From Heterohyrax brucei (taxonomy: Eukaryota > Chordata > Mammalia > Hyracoidea > Procaviidae), in NCBI GenBank assembly GCA_028571685.1, contig CM053148.1, positions 83,536,001 to 83,600,000 of the forward strand: a stretch of DNA of 64,000 bases. Reading direction: 5' to 3'. The notes beneath the pieces are model-generated. The model did not search any database and had not been told where the DNA came from. It saw nothing but the letters and a program-made list of their open reading frames with translations. Below are positions 33,383-44,732 of the stretch, one piece after another. The position numbers and the translations under genes are program-made. Within the stretch, counting starts at the first letter, position 1. Every line of letters starts with the position of its first letter.

Positions 33383-35210
33383 TGAGTCAGCCCTTCCAGC
33401 ACTGCATCCATCTGTCGAAACATCTCAGCTGATATTGCATCCGTTCCTGGAGGCTGGTCTCTCTGCAGTGCCTTCCAGGCTGCTTCAGCTTCTCCCTCTT
33501 CAGTACCATTGGTTCCCTCTCATGTGCTAGCCCTTGACGTGGGGAAACGTTACAGACTCTTTTTGGTATAATGACTGGGTATTTCTTCCATCTTCTTTGC
33601 GTGCTTTCTGAGTCATTTAATATTTTCCCTGTAGAAGTCTTCACAACTGGAATTCAAAGCTTGAATGTTTTCTTCAGTTCTTTCAGCTAAGCGTGTTTTT
33701 CTCTTTTGAGTTTCTATACCCACATTGCTTCACATGTCGTTGTAATACTTTGTCTACTTGAACTGCTGTTCAAAATCTTCCGTTCAGTTCTTTTGTTTCA
33801 TCTTTTCTTCCTTTTGCTTTAGCTACTCCACATTCAAGAGCAAGTTTCAGAGTCTCTTCTGGTATGCCATGTGGTCTTTCCTTTCCTGTCTTTTCAATGG
33901 CCTCTTGTTTTCTTTATCCATACATTTGATGTCATTCCACGACTCATCTAGTCTTCAGTCATTAGTGTCAGTACATCAAGTCTGTTCTTGAGATGATCTG
34001 TAAACTCAGGTGGGATATACTTAAGGTCAAATTTTGGCTCTTGTGGATTTGTTCTAATTTTCTTCAGTTTCAATTCGAACTTCCATGTAAGCAGTTGATG
34101 GTCTGTACTGCAGTCAGTACCTGGTCTTGTTCTGACTGCTGACATGGTGCTTTTCCATCATCTCTTTCCACAGATGTGGTCGATTTGATTCCTCCACATT
34201 TTCATCTGGGAAGGTCCGCATGTACAGTTACCATTTATGTTGTTGTAAAAAGGTATTTGCAACAAAGTTGTTGGTCTTGAAAAATTCTATCCTGTGGTGT
34301 CTGGCATCATTTCTATTACCCAGGCTGTATTTTCCAACTACTAATCCTTCTTCGTTATTTTCCTTTTGCATTCCAATCAGCACTGATTATCAATGCATTC
34401 TCATTGCATGTTCAATCAATTTCAAACTGCTGAAGCTGGTAAAAATCTTCAATTTCTTATCTTTGGCCATAGTGGCTAGTGCATAGATTTGATTAATAGT
34501 TGTATTAACTGGCCTTCCTTGTAGGCATATGGATATTATCCTATCACTGACAGCATTGTACTTCAAGACAGGTCTTGAAATGTTCTTTTTGATGATGAAT
34601 GCGATTTCATTCCTCTTCAAGTTGTCATTCACTGAATAGTAGACCATACAATCGTCCAATTCAAAGTGGCCATTGCCAGTCCATTTCAGTTTCCTAAAGC
34701 TTAGGACACTGATGTTTATGTGCTACATCTCATTTTGGATGTCTTTGGATTTTCCTAGATTCATACTTCATACGTTCTCTATCCTGATTGTTAACGGATG
34801 TTTGTAGCTGTTCCTTCTTATTTTCAGTTGTGCCACATCAGCAAATGAAGGTCCCCAAAGTTTGACTCCATCGGCATCGTTCAGGTCAACTTCAATTTGA
34901 AGAGGCATCACTTTTGCCATCATCTTTTAAGGGCTCATTTTTGGAGGGCTCATTTTCCTGCCCTGTATCTGACAAAGAAACCCTGCAGGTGTAGTGCTTA
35001 AGGGTGACATCTACTAACCCAAAGGTCAAGCACTTTGAACCTGCTCCTCGGAAACTCGGACAATGTTCTGCTGGTATTCATGAGGTTTTCACTGGCTAAT
35101 TGTTTTCAGCAGAAGTCTGCTGGGTTCTTCTTATTCTGGAAGCTCAGCTGAAACCCATCGACTCTGCATGACCCTGCTGGTGTTTAAATGCTGGTGACAC
35201 AGCTCACTCA
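33383..35210 (-). mobile_element. RTE LINE, 5' half with endonuclease region, antisense
   Basis: On the minus strand it runs from the 5'UTR (35210-34930) through the apurinic endonuclease-like region (34659-34390: KRNEIAFIIKKN, NAVSDRIISICLQGRPVNTT; 34145-33948: TDHQLLTWKFELKLKK) into the linker before the reverse transcriptase (33644-33387). The 3' half is absent and the ORF is broken by stops and frameshifts. A short sense AfroSINE interrupts the 5'UTR at about 34977-35058. Confidence 0.82.
34977..35058 (+). repeat. AfroSINE fragment inside RTE 5'UTR
   Basis: AAACCCTGCAGGTGTAGTGC head and CTGCTCCTCGGAAACTC body. RTE sequence resumes after it (ATGTTCTGCTGGTATTCATG). Confidence 0.72.
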
Positions 35211-35234
35211 TAAGAAGCAACTTCTTACCCATTA

Positions 35235-35560
35235 GTTTTAACATGAGATTGCAGCAATTCCGTCACATCTTCAGGACTGACTTCGAATTCTAGTTCTCTG
35301 ACTCTTTCCACCACATCTTTAGCTACTTCTTCAAATTAAGTCTTGAAGTCTTCAAAGTCATCTGTGAAGATTAAAATCAGCTCTTCCAAAGTTATGTTAA
35401 CGTAGATATTTTGACCTTCTCTCCCCATGCATTATGCAAGTTCTTGAGCAGGTGGAATGGTGAATTCCTTCCAAAAGTTTTCCAGTTTACTTTGCCCAGA
35501 TCCATCAGAGGAATCATTATTTGTGGCAGCTAAATTCTTACACACACACACCCACCTTAT
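35235..35560 (-). mobile_element. Tigger (pogo-type) DNA transposon fragment, antisense
   Basis: GTTATGTTAACGTAGATATT, TTTACTTTGCCCAGATCCAT and CAGAGGAATCATTATTTGTG match the Tigger1 group in reverse as I recall it. Fragment only. Confidence 0.65.
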
Positions 35561-35821
35561 CATACTGTGGGGGCTTGGATGTCCAAATTGCATAAAGTCC
35601 TATTTCACAGACCTCATCATGGACATTAAACAACGCATGAGTGTACTGTTTATACTCTGTTCTCATTTCATTGGCCCAGGCAAGTCACTGCTCACAATTT
35701 ATTGAAGCATGTCACATAGACATAGCCAACTTCCAGTGGCCATGGAAGCACGATACTAGCCTGTACTTGGGAAGAGAACCAGGAGTATTGGTTGGTGAGT
35801 ACCAGTGTGTACATGAACGGG

Positions 35822-36006
35822 GTCTTAGTAATGGTGTCTTGGCCAGGTCAGTGAACCATTCTAAACTTCTTAGTAATGCTATCTCAAGCAGCTCACTTAA
35901 ACTTTTTCAGCTTCTTAGTCATGGTACCTTGGGAAGGTCACTTAACCTTTTTAAGTTTCTTAATAATGATATCTTGGGAAGGTCACCTAACCTTTCTAAA
36001 CTTCAG
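35822..36006 (+). repeat. Four-copy tandem repeat (~46-bp unit) within a MIR
   Basis: Units begin GGTCTTAGTAATGGTGTCTT, CTTCTTAGTAATGCTATCTC, CTTCTTAGTCATGGTACCTT and TTTCTTAATAATGATATCTT, each followed by a GGTCACTTAACCTTT-like block. The unit resembles the MIR core (CCTTGGGAAGGTCACTTAAC). MIR-like sequence continues after a SINE at 36170-36270. Confidence 0.75.
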
Positions 36007-36165
36007 AAACCCTGGTGGTATAGTGGATAAGAGCAATGGCTGCTAACCTAAACATCAACAGACTGAATCTACCAGGCACTCCTTAGAAGCCCTGTGGGGC
36101 ATTTCTACTCTGTCCTTTAGGGTGGTTATGAGTTGGAATCTACTTGATAGCATTTTTTTTTTCAT
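36007..36165 (+). repeat. AfroSINE, sense, inside MIR
   Basis: AAACCCTGGTGGTATAGTGG head, GAGTTGGAATCTACTTGATA tail, poly(T) end. Confidence 0.88.
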
Positions 36166-36169
36166 TTAG

Positions 36170-36270
36170 CTTCAGTTAATGACTATCCCTCCAAGGGTGG
36201 TTCTGAGGTAACAAATAAGTTAACTTAATGGATATTATTTCATGTTGTGACTGGTAATGAAAAATAAAGT
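36170..36270 (+). repeat. MIR 3' part
   Basis: GGTTCTGAGGTAACAAATAA resembles the MIR sequence after its core; separated from the tandem core units by the SINE. Confidence 0.5.
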
Positions 36271-37425
36271 CAGTAACTATGAGTTATCACCATCATTACT
36301 ATGACTCATATCCAAATCAATTTTCTCAAGTATTTAAAAAATATTTTACACATTTTATCTTGGATTCTCCAATATTTTGAATTTTTTATGCAATAGATTC
36401 TTTAAATAATAAGGAAAAACAACCTAGATTTCACTATGATTATTTTAAACCTTTTGGATTACACTTGGATCATTAGTGTATAATTCAACATCCACCAGAG
36501 TATAAGGGAAAAAAGAGTTGCATTTAACACATTTCATTTACACAATGCTTTTTCAATCTCCAAATGGTTCCTATTAAAAAAAAAAAAGTATGTTATTCAA
36601 AGTACAAAATGATAAAATACACTCAAAATCACGGTGATTTGATTACTGAAATTTGTAAAAGTATAATTGAGGGCATAATTTGACTTATCCAAAATATAGA
36701 TAAGTGTCTATTCCATTAGAAATGAATAGAGGTAAAACAAAATGATTTTTCACATCATTGTTATTTCTTAAGAGTTAAGGTTATCCCCCTTGTCTGAGAA
36801 CAGAAATATTTTTTTCCCTTCGGGAAGATGTGATTCTCTTTCTTAGAGTTCTGCTATTCCGTCCCATCAGTAACCAGAAAAATAAGAAAATAAATGAAAA
36901 GTTCAAGGACTCCAAAGCCCTAGTACTCTTATTTAGAGCTATTCTTTCTAAAAAGAATAAATAAAACAGACATAAAGGAGAAAAATTCTAAACAGTGAAG
37001 TAGTTACCATATTTAATGTTAAACTGAAGCCTTCACACATGGCATTTTTCATAATACAATAATGCTCTAGAGTCATTCTTTATACTAAATAACAAACAAT
37101 AGGCTGATACTTAAGTTTTACAAGCATCCACATTCTTTTTTTCAGAGAGCAAAGAGACATTGGTAACATTGTTAAATGACAGTAAAGAATGTTTTTATAG
37201 AGATGTATAAAGAATTAAATAGTAAAAGCTATTTACTAGGCTTTTCAAATGAGACTTTTGGGCAAAAATTTCTTTCTTTTGTTCAGATATTGCTAAATGA
37301 ATCTAAGCTGTATTTTTTCAGCATTTCAGTCTTTTCTGTCTGTAACTATCTGTGTGAAATCATAAGGATTCTGTGTTGTTTCTAAGCAGAAGAACAATTA
37401 TTAAAATGTAGAAACTACATAGCAC
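36271..37425. other. Unrecognised, repeat-poor AT-rich sequence
   Basis: About 1.1 kb without a recognised element, one of the longer repeat-free blocks in the desert. No coding signal. Confidence 0.45.
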
Positions 37426-37427
37426 AA

Positions 37428-37625
37428 TACTGGTGTACAGTGGTTAATCACTCAACTGCTAACAGATCATCTATGGTTCAAACCGCCCAGCTGCTTTTCA
37501 GAAGAAAGATATAGCATCTGCTACAGTAAAGAGTATGGCCGTGGAAACCCTACGAGCAGTTCTTCTCCATCCTGTAAGGTTCTTAGGAATTGGAATCCAC
37601 TAGACAGCAATGGGTTGATTTGTTT
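37428..37625 (+). repeat. AfroSINE long variant, sense
   Basis: CTGGTGTACAGTGGTTAATC head, ATCTGCTACAGTAAAGAGTA middle block, GGAATCCACTAGACAGCAAT tail. Confidence 0.85.
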
Positions 37626-38458
37626 GTTTGGTTTGGTTTTTGCAAACTACAGAGTGAAACTGTGAGACCAAATGAGTAAAAACAAAACTGAAAAATATTT
37701 TCCAGAGAATATGGGCAGAAACAGCCTTTTCCAAAATAAAATAATTATATTCTTTTCATTTTAGAAAAGGAGCAGAAACTGCAGCACTATTTATGTACAA
37801 CATATTTCTAGGAAGATGTAAAATAATGAACAGACTTAGGAAGAAATAGCTCCTTTTTAGTGAAATTTCATCTGTTCCCCTAAAGTCATGCCCTTGACCC
37901 TGGCACATGGCTCCATCTTCACTCCTCTTCTTCCTCCTTATGTAGCGCTAATTACACTCGGAACAGATTATTTAAATGTATCTTTACAAAACATTCTGGA
38001 AGAACTATTTAAGCACTCCTTCTCAAGACTGCAAAATTATTGGATACAGAATATGTACCATTAGTATCCAGTTTAATGCTTGGAGCAAAGCAAATGCTTC
38101 ATAAACATTTTTTTTAAAGTGTCCCCACTTCTTTTCTGAGTCCAAATAATAGTATGAACAGCATTTGTGATTTTTCATTCAGCTGTTGGGCAAAACAATT
38201 CTTGTTCTCTTCCTTCTCACTCTCTTTTTTGTTCTAATGTATCTTTTCCACTGTTCCTATAATGATGGAAATCTGTTCTAAAACTTTATATAAAGATGTG
38301 TTTCATTATAGTACTTGGGCTTAAGACGGCGAGTGAGTAATGGTTTCATTTTTTTCTTAAAACCGTGTCTTGAGTTCCTAAACCACTCAGTAATGTCCCC
38401 CAAGGTTGGAAGGCTAAAGTGGTCGAAAATTTTCCTATTTTCTTAAATGCTTTTACGG
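37626..38458. other. Unrecognised repeat-poor sequence
   Basis: No gene or element recognised. Confidence 0.4.
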
Positions 38459-38534
38459 TGTCATGAATTGAATTGTGTCCCCAGAAGTATCTGTCATCTT
38501 GGCTAGGATATGAATCCCAGTATTGTATCATTGC

Positions 38535-38660
38535 TCCACCAGTTGCCACTGACTCAACTCTGAGTCACAGAGACCCCCACATATATCAGAGGAGAGCTGG
38601 GCTCCACAGGGTTTCAGTGACTAAGTGTTCTGAAGTAGTCTCCCCGGCTTTCCTCTAGCT
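38535..38660 (-). repeat. AfroSINE divergent variant, antisense
   Basis: TGAGTCACAGAGACCCCCAC and GGGTTTCAGTGACTAAGTGT. The same variant appears at 41310-41455 (CACAGGGTTTTCAATGACTG). Confidence 0.65.
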
Positions 38661-38716
38661 CTACCACTTTATCATCTGATGTGAGTTCCTTGTTGTAAAT
38701 CCTATCACTCAGATGT

Positions 38717-39741
38717 AATGGGAATTCCAGAACACTTAATTGTGCTCATGAGGAATCTGTACATGGATCAAGAGGCAGTCATGTAAACAGAACAAGGGGA
38801 TACTGCAGGGTTTAAAGTCAAGAAAGGTGTATGCCAGGGTTGTACTGTTTCACCATACCTTTTCAATCTGTATGCAGGAAAATAGTCCAGGAAGCTGTAT
38901 CATATGAATAAGAGTGAGGCATCAGGATTAGAGGAAGACTCCTTGTGTGTTAGGCAGATGACACAACCCTGCTTGCTAGATGTGAAGAGGATTTGAAACA
39001 CTGATGAAAGTCAAAGATCACAGCCTTTGGTAAAGATTGCACCTCAACATCAAGAAATCAAAAATCTCCACAAGTGGACCAGTAAGCAACATCATGATAA
39101 ATAGAGAAAGGACTGAAGTTGTCAAGGATTTCATTTTACTTTGTTCTACAGTTACTGCCCACAGAAGCAGCAGTGAAGAAATGACAAGATGCATTGTACT
39201 GGGAAACTCTGCAGCAAAGGACCGCTCTAAAGAGTTGGAACATAAAGATGTCACCTTGGAGACTAAAGTGCACCTGCCCCAAGCCATGGTATTTTCAATT
39301 ACATCATATGCACGCAAAAGCTCGACAACGAATAAGGAAGACAGAAGAAGAACTGATGCCATTTGATTGTGATGCTGGAGAATACTGAATATTGGAGAAT
39401 ATCGAATGTACCATGGATTACCAAAAGCACAAACAGATCTACTTCTGAAAAAGTACAACCAGAATGCTTCTCGGGAGCAAAGATGGAGAGACTGCATCTC
39501 ACATATTTTGGACATGTTGTCAGAAGACATCTGTCACTGGAGGAGGACATAATGCTTGATAGAGTGGAGGGTTGGCCAAAAAGAGGAGCCTCAACAAGGT
39601 GGATTTTCACACTGGCTGGAACAATTGAGCTTAAACATGAAAATGATTGTGGGTGTGGTGCGGGACTGGGCAGTGTTTCGTTCTATTGTGCAAAGGGTTG
39701 CTGTGAGTTGGAACTGAGTTGTCGACATCTAACAACAACAC
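38717..39741 (+). mobile_element. RTE LINE 3' half, sense
   Basis: Sense ORF2 end of an RTE/BovB-clade LINE: GIPEHLIVLMRNLYMDQ-type start, then HLNIKKSKI, ERTEVVKDFILL, HLPQAMVFSITSYA, LTYFGHVVRRHLSLEEDIM and RSCELELSC region, followed by the 3' tail CTAACAACAACA. ORF2 is interrupted by stops and frameshifts. It sits inside an LTR; the flanks GATGTAATG and AGTGCAATG (6 of 9 matches) may be a decayed target duplication. Confidence 0.85.
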
Positions 39742-40105
39742 AGTGCAATGAAATAGATTAGTGACAGTTATGTTGATGAGATCTACAAGGTAGCTAGTGT
39801 CTTTAGCCTATCTCTTTTGAGATGTGAGAGAAACAAGTAGTAAGACTTGGGGACCTTTGGCCAAGAAAGTAGTGCCAGGAGCCTAGTGTGTTCTTTGGAC
39901 CTGAGATTTCCGTACTGAGATGCCCCCAGACCAAGATGACAAGGACCTTCCCCCACAGCCACCAAAGAGAGAAAGCTATCCTCTGGAGCAAGTGCCCTGA
40001 ATCAAACTTCTAGCCTCCTGGACTGTGGGAGAATAAACTTCTTCTTGCTAAAGCCATTCACTGTGGTATTTCCGGTAGAGTAGCTCTAGATGACTAAGAC
40101 ACATG

Positions 40106-41305
40106 GTTTTTCTTTACACCTTGGCTTTGTTCCATGTGATGGTGTTAATTACCACCCCCGCACGTTATCATTTTACTCAAGTAGAAAAAATAATAATAAT
40201 AAGGATGCTTTGCTAGAGCTTTCTCTTTTGCTTAGTGTTCGTTTCCCCTCATTATAAGCCACACCTCCTTTGGCCTCATGCTGTACAGGTGTTCAGAGCT
40301 CTTGTATTTAACATGTGCCTTGCTGCGGAACTCTTATAATGTTCTTTTGGTTTCATTTGTCTCCTTGGAGTCTCTTTGTCAGTTGCAGGGAGAAGAATAC
40401 ATACCTCGTGTAGTTGCCCAGAGTCTGGACGCAAGCCAGCGGCTCACTAAGTTTGAGCAAGTGTCACACTCTTCTACCAGACTTTTTTTTTTCTCTTCCC
40501 CCCACTGTAGTATGAACATTACTGCATATTTATCTTTTCCTACTCAACACTTGCTCTTTTCAGTTTAGGAATGGGTTTTTTGGCAAAGTTACAATACTGT
40601 GAATTACGTAGGTTAATGTCTAGGTACAACAAATGCTCGATAAATATTGATGGAGATGATGCTGAGAGTACAGAAATCACCAAGTTCAGCATATTTTTGA
40701 AGAAAAAAATGTAAAATTGAAATCTTTCAATGTCTGGGTGAAACAACATTGAAAACTAGAATCAATTATATGTGTTTCTTCACTATGTATGTGCAATATT
40801 TTAAGTAATAGAGTCTATAAAAGGAGGCACTTCATACCTTAAGTGACCCTTTTTTACCCTGTGATATTCTCTAGCTTTATACACTGAATGCCACAAAATA
40901 ATGTAGCCTTACTTACTATGTCACATCATCATTTCCTGCTACCAGTGACAGCGACACCGTTAGCTACTGTTGGTGTCTGGAAAGAGAATAAAGTGTGTCT
41001 CCTGAAAAATACTCTCATTCAGACAAGACTTAACAGAAGGATTTCCCAACCAAGGCTTCAGCCGGATCACTTTTACAACGAGAGAGTGAATTAAGACACA
41101 GATACAAAACGTGTTAGCCCTGTGGTCATTCAGAGCCAACCGCTGCACTCAAGGTTGTAGGTGGTAGAGCTGGGGCAGTTCACCCCTCTCATGTCATACA
41201 TCTACAATCGGAGTTCCCAAGTCTGTGATTAAGATGATGCCAGGTGGCTGGGTCTTGTTACCAGCTCATTCATTGCCTTGACTCTTACAGCCTAACCCTT
41301 TGTAG
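40106..41305. other. Unrecognised intergenic sequence
   Basis: No gene or element recognised. Confidence 0.4.
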
Positions 41306-41309
41306 TCAA

Positions 41310-41455
41310 TACTCCGCCAGCTCCCATCAAGTCCACTCAGCCATGGAGACCCCTTATATGTCAGAGGATCGGTGCACTCCACAGGGTTTTCAATGACTGG
41401 CTGTTCTGAAGCAGATTCCCAGGCCTTCCTTCTAAGCCACCTTTGTGTGAAAAAC
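41310..41455 (-). repeat. AfroSINE divergent variant, antisense
   Basis: CATCAAGTCCACTCAGCCAT tail, TCAGAGGATCGGTGCACTCC body. Confidence 0.65.
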
Positions 41456-41746
41456 TTCCAATATTTCAGTGAGATCAGAGTTTAATAACAGTGAGTGCTA
41501 TCTAGCGATGCCACTTTTAACGCTGAAATAATGTAATTTGAGATTTTCACACTGGATTTAAGTTGTTTTACTTTAGTGTAAGCTGATCTTATCTAAAATT
41601 AATAGGATTATATTAAATCATTAATTTAATGTATTTCGCTAATATTTCTTGCATTCCTAAAGTTTAGAAAATAGTTGGGAAATGTAATTTCTATGGTCAG
41701 TGACCCTTACAATTTTTCTCCAGGAAAATCTGAACTTTGTAGAACA

Positions 41747-41973
41747 GGCTGGAAGCCCTGTATGGTGCTGATGACTCAGCCCTCAGCTACTAATCAAAAG
41801 GTTGGTGGTTTGAGACTACCCAGAGGCACCTCATAATAAAGACCTGGTTACCTGCTTCCAAAAAGTCAAAGCCACTGAAAACCAACCTACGGAGCACAGT
41901 TTTACTCTGAGCCACAGAAGGTCACCCTGTGTCAGAATCCACTATACTGCAATTGTTTCTCTTGTTGTTTGTT
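41747..41973 (+). repeat. AfroSINE long variant, sense
   Basis: AGCCCTGTATGGTGCTGATG head, GACCTGGTTACCTGCTTCCA middle, CAGAATCCACTATACTGCAA tail with GTTT-rich end, where the RTE next door inserted. Confidence 0.8.
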
Positions 41974-41985
41974 TGTTTTGTAATT

Positions 41986-43941
41986 GTTTTTGTCGTTAGA
42001 GGGTACCGAGTTGGTTCCAGCTCCCAGTGATCCCATGCACAGCAGACCGAAACACAGCCCAGTCTTGCGCCATGCCTACAATCATTTGTTAGATTTAAGC
42101 CCACTGTTGCAGACACTGTGTCAACCCACCTCATCGAGGATTTTCCTCTTTCTCATTGACCATCTATTTTACCAAGCATGATGTCCATCTGCAGGGACTG
42201 ATCACTCCTGACCACATATGCAAAATATGTCTCTTCCTCTTTGCTTCCATTGAGCACTCTGGTTGGACTTCTTCCAGAATAGCTCTTTGTTCTTTGGCAG
42301 TCCATGGTACATTTACTGTTCTTCTCCAACAACACAGTTCACTAGCATCAATTCTTTTGTCATCCTTATTCATTGTCCAGCCTTTGTTTGCATATGAGAT
42401 GACTGGCAATACCATGGCTTGGATCAGGTGCACCTTAGTTTTCAAGGTGACATCTTTACTTTCCAGCAGTTTAGAGAGGTCCATTGAACACAGGTCCTTT
42501 CCAAGTGCAATGTGTCTTTTGATTTGTGTGGCTGCTACTTCCATGAGCATTAATTGTGGAATTAAGTAAGATGAAATCCTTGACAATCTCAGTCCTTTCT
42601 GTGTTTATCAGGATGTTGCTTACTGGTCCCATTGCGAGGATTTTCGTTTTCTTGATGTTGAGGTGCAATCCATACTGAAAGCTGTCGTCTTTGACCTTCA
42701 TCAGTGTTTCAAATCTTCTTCACTTCCAGTAGGTAAGCTAGTGTTGTCTGCATTAATTGGCTTGTTAATGGGTCTTCCTCCAACCCTGATGCCTCATTCT
42801 TCCAGCTTTTTGGTTTATTTGCTTGGCATCCAAATTGAAAAGGAATAGTGAAAGGAAACCATTCTGAAACACATCCTTCCTCACTTGAAACCATACAGCA
42901 TCCCTTTGTTCTGTTCACACAACTGCCTCTTGATCCATAAACAGATTCCTCATGAGCGCAATTAAGTGTTCTACAATTCCCATTTTCCACAACTATTACC
43001 CTTTTTGTTTTATGATCCACAGAGTTGAATGCCTTTGAGTAGTCAATGAAGTGCAGGTAAACATCTTTCTGGTATTGTGTGCTTCCAGTCAAAATCCATC
43101 TGACATCAGCAATGATATCCCTGGGTCCACATCCTTTTCTGAATCTAGCTTGAATTTCTGGCAGTTGCTTCTCAAGATATTGAGCACTAATGACTGAAGA
43201 ACAGAAAAACTGTGGAATGACATCAAAAACTTCACCCATGAAGAAAGAAAGAGGTCGTTGAAAAAAGACAGAAAAGAAAGAAAGGACCAGATTGGATGTC
43301 AGAAGACATTCTGAAACTTGTTCTCAAACATTGAGCAGTGAAAGCAAAAGGAAGGAACACCAGGTAAAGAACCTAAACAGATTTCAATGGGCAGCTCGAG
43401 AAGACAAAATAAAGTAATACAAGGACACGTGCAAAAAGCGGGAAATAGAACCCCAAAAGAGAAGAACACATTCTGCATTTCTCAAGTTGAAAGGACTGAA
43501 GACAAAAATCAAGCCTTGAGTTGCAACTGGGAAGGACTGAACAACTCAGGAAGTGTCAAAAGAAGATGGAAGGTATACACAGTCATTACACCAGAAAGAA
43601 CTGGTTGATGTTCAGCCATTTGAAAAAGTAGCATATGATCAAGAGCCAATAGGATGAAGGAAAGAAGTTGAAGCTGCATTAAGGGTATTACAAAAAATCA
43701 AGGCTCCAGGAATTGATGGAATATCAGCTGAGATATTTCAACAAACAGATACAGCACTGGAAGTGCTCACTCATCAACACCAAAAAAACTTGGAGCACAG
43801 CTACCTGGCCAAACAGCTGAAAGAGATCCCTATTTATGCCTATTCCCAAGAAAGGTGATCCAACCAAATGAAGAAATTATCAAATATTATTGTCAATGTT
43901 ACACAAAAGTAAAACTTCAATAAAGATAATTCAAAAGTGAC
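41986..43941. mobile_element. RTE LINE insertion with 5' inversion and 12-bp target duplication
   Basis: 41986-43186 is the 3' part in antisense (minus-strand frames with EIQARFRKGCGPRDIIADVR, DYSKAFNSVDHK, GLHLNIKKTKIL, IALGKDLCSMDL). 43187-43941 is the adjoining upstream part in sense (AREDK, KAPGIDGISAEIFQQTD, PIPKKGDPTK). The sense part ends at the place in the element where the antisense part begins. The whole is flanked by TGTTTTGTAATT at 41974-41985 and 43942-43953. ORF2 carries stops and frameshifts. Confidence 0.87.
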
Positions 43942-43953
43942 TGTTTTGTAATT

Positions 43954-44345
43954 AGAGGGTAAAAACGAAGGTGAGGTGGTACGGATGCTGGGGAGGACAA
44001 GCAGCGCTCTGAGAAGCACGTGCTGTGCTGAGATCTTCATACGGCTCTAAGCCAGTAGAGGCTGCTTCCTCGTGCCGGGGACCGGCGTCTGCTCCCGCCA
44101 CTCTGGAGGACCCAGGGTAATCTGGTGATTCAAGGTTCTCAACTCTTCAGCCTTATGGCCCCTTCTTGTGTCTTGTGGTCCCACACTGTTTCTGCTGGAA
44201 ACTTGTTTTGGCAGAAGTAAAATGCAAGGTTATGCGTGTTCATATGTTCAGCATGATTTGCGGCTTCAGAAGCTAAAGACTCCCATGGCATGCCTTGAAC
44301 TGAGAATTAGAAAACAAATGCATTCTCTCATTTTCTTCTTTCCAG
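43954..44345. other. Unrecognised sequence
   Basis: About 390 bp, locally GC-richer near 44050-44110; no element or gene recognised. Confidence 0.4.
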
Positions 44346-44349
44346 CTGT

Positions 44350-44575
44350 CTGAACAGGGGTCAGCCCGCTTTTTTCCTGAAGATCCGGTTAGTATTTTGG
44401 GATAGTGGACCATGGAGTCTTTTCTTGCAAGTACTCAGTTCTGCCTTGCAACAAGAAAACAGTGATAAGCAGCTTATAAGGAAATGACAGGGAAGCTGAG
44501 CTTCAATGAAGCTTTATGTACAAAAACAGGTGGTGAGTCTATGGCCCAAAGTTTACTGACTCTGCTCTAGGCACC
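44350..44575 (+). mobile_element. Non-autonomous hAT-type (MER) DNA transposon
   Basis: Starts ACAGGGGTCAGCCCGC and ends AGTTTACTGACTCTGCT, imperfect terminal inverted repeats. GCTTTATGTACAAAAACAGG is typical of a mammal-wide hAT-Charlie relative. The same family starts at about 63790. Confidence 0.65.
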
Positions 44576-44732
44576 ATCAAAAGCCATCCGACTACACAGT
44601 CCTTGTAATTACTCATGTGCATGTAGTTGGTTTTGTTTTGTTTTTTAAAAGAAGGAGGTGAGGGACAGGAAAACAAAACAATTTTGGACAGCAGGCTAGG
44701 AGGACTGGTGTGAACAAGACAGTAAATGGGTG

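Larger units (their letters stand above)
38459..40105 (+). mobile_element. Solo LTR, MaLR/ERVL-like, split by a SINE and an RTE
   Basis: Fossil LTR pieces at 38459-38534 (TGTCATGAATTGAATTGTGT), 38661-38716 and 39748-40105 (ending GAGTAGCTCTAGATGACTAA). The gaps hold an antisense SINE variant and a 1-kb RTE 3' half. Both inserted after the LTR. Confidence 0.72.

Noticed and set aside
35822-36006. Regular repeats that might be mistaken for a CRISPR-like array
   Set aside because: The units are contiguous and diverged, with no spacers, in a mammalian genome; this is a minisatellite.
39018-39530. 170-codon minus-strand open frame
   Set aside because: It is the antisense shadow of RTE ORF2, which reads on the + strand here.
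42164-42586. Possible gene with RT-like motifs
   Set aside because: It is a piece of the inverted RTE LINE (41986-43941), not a host gene.
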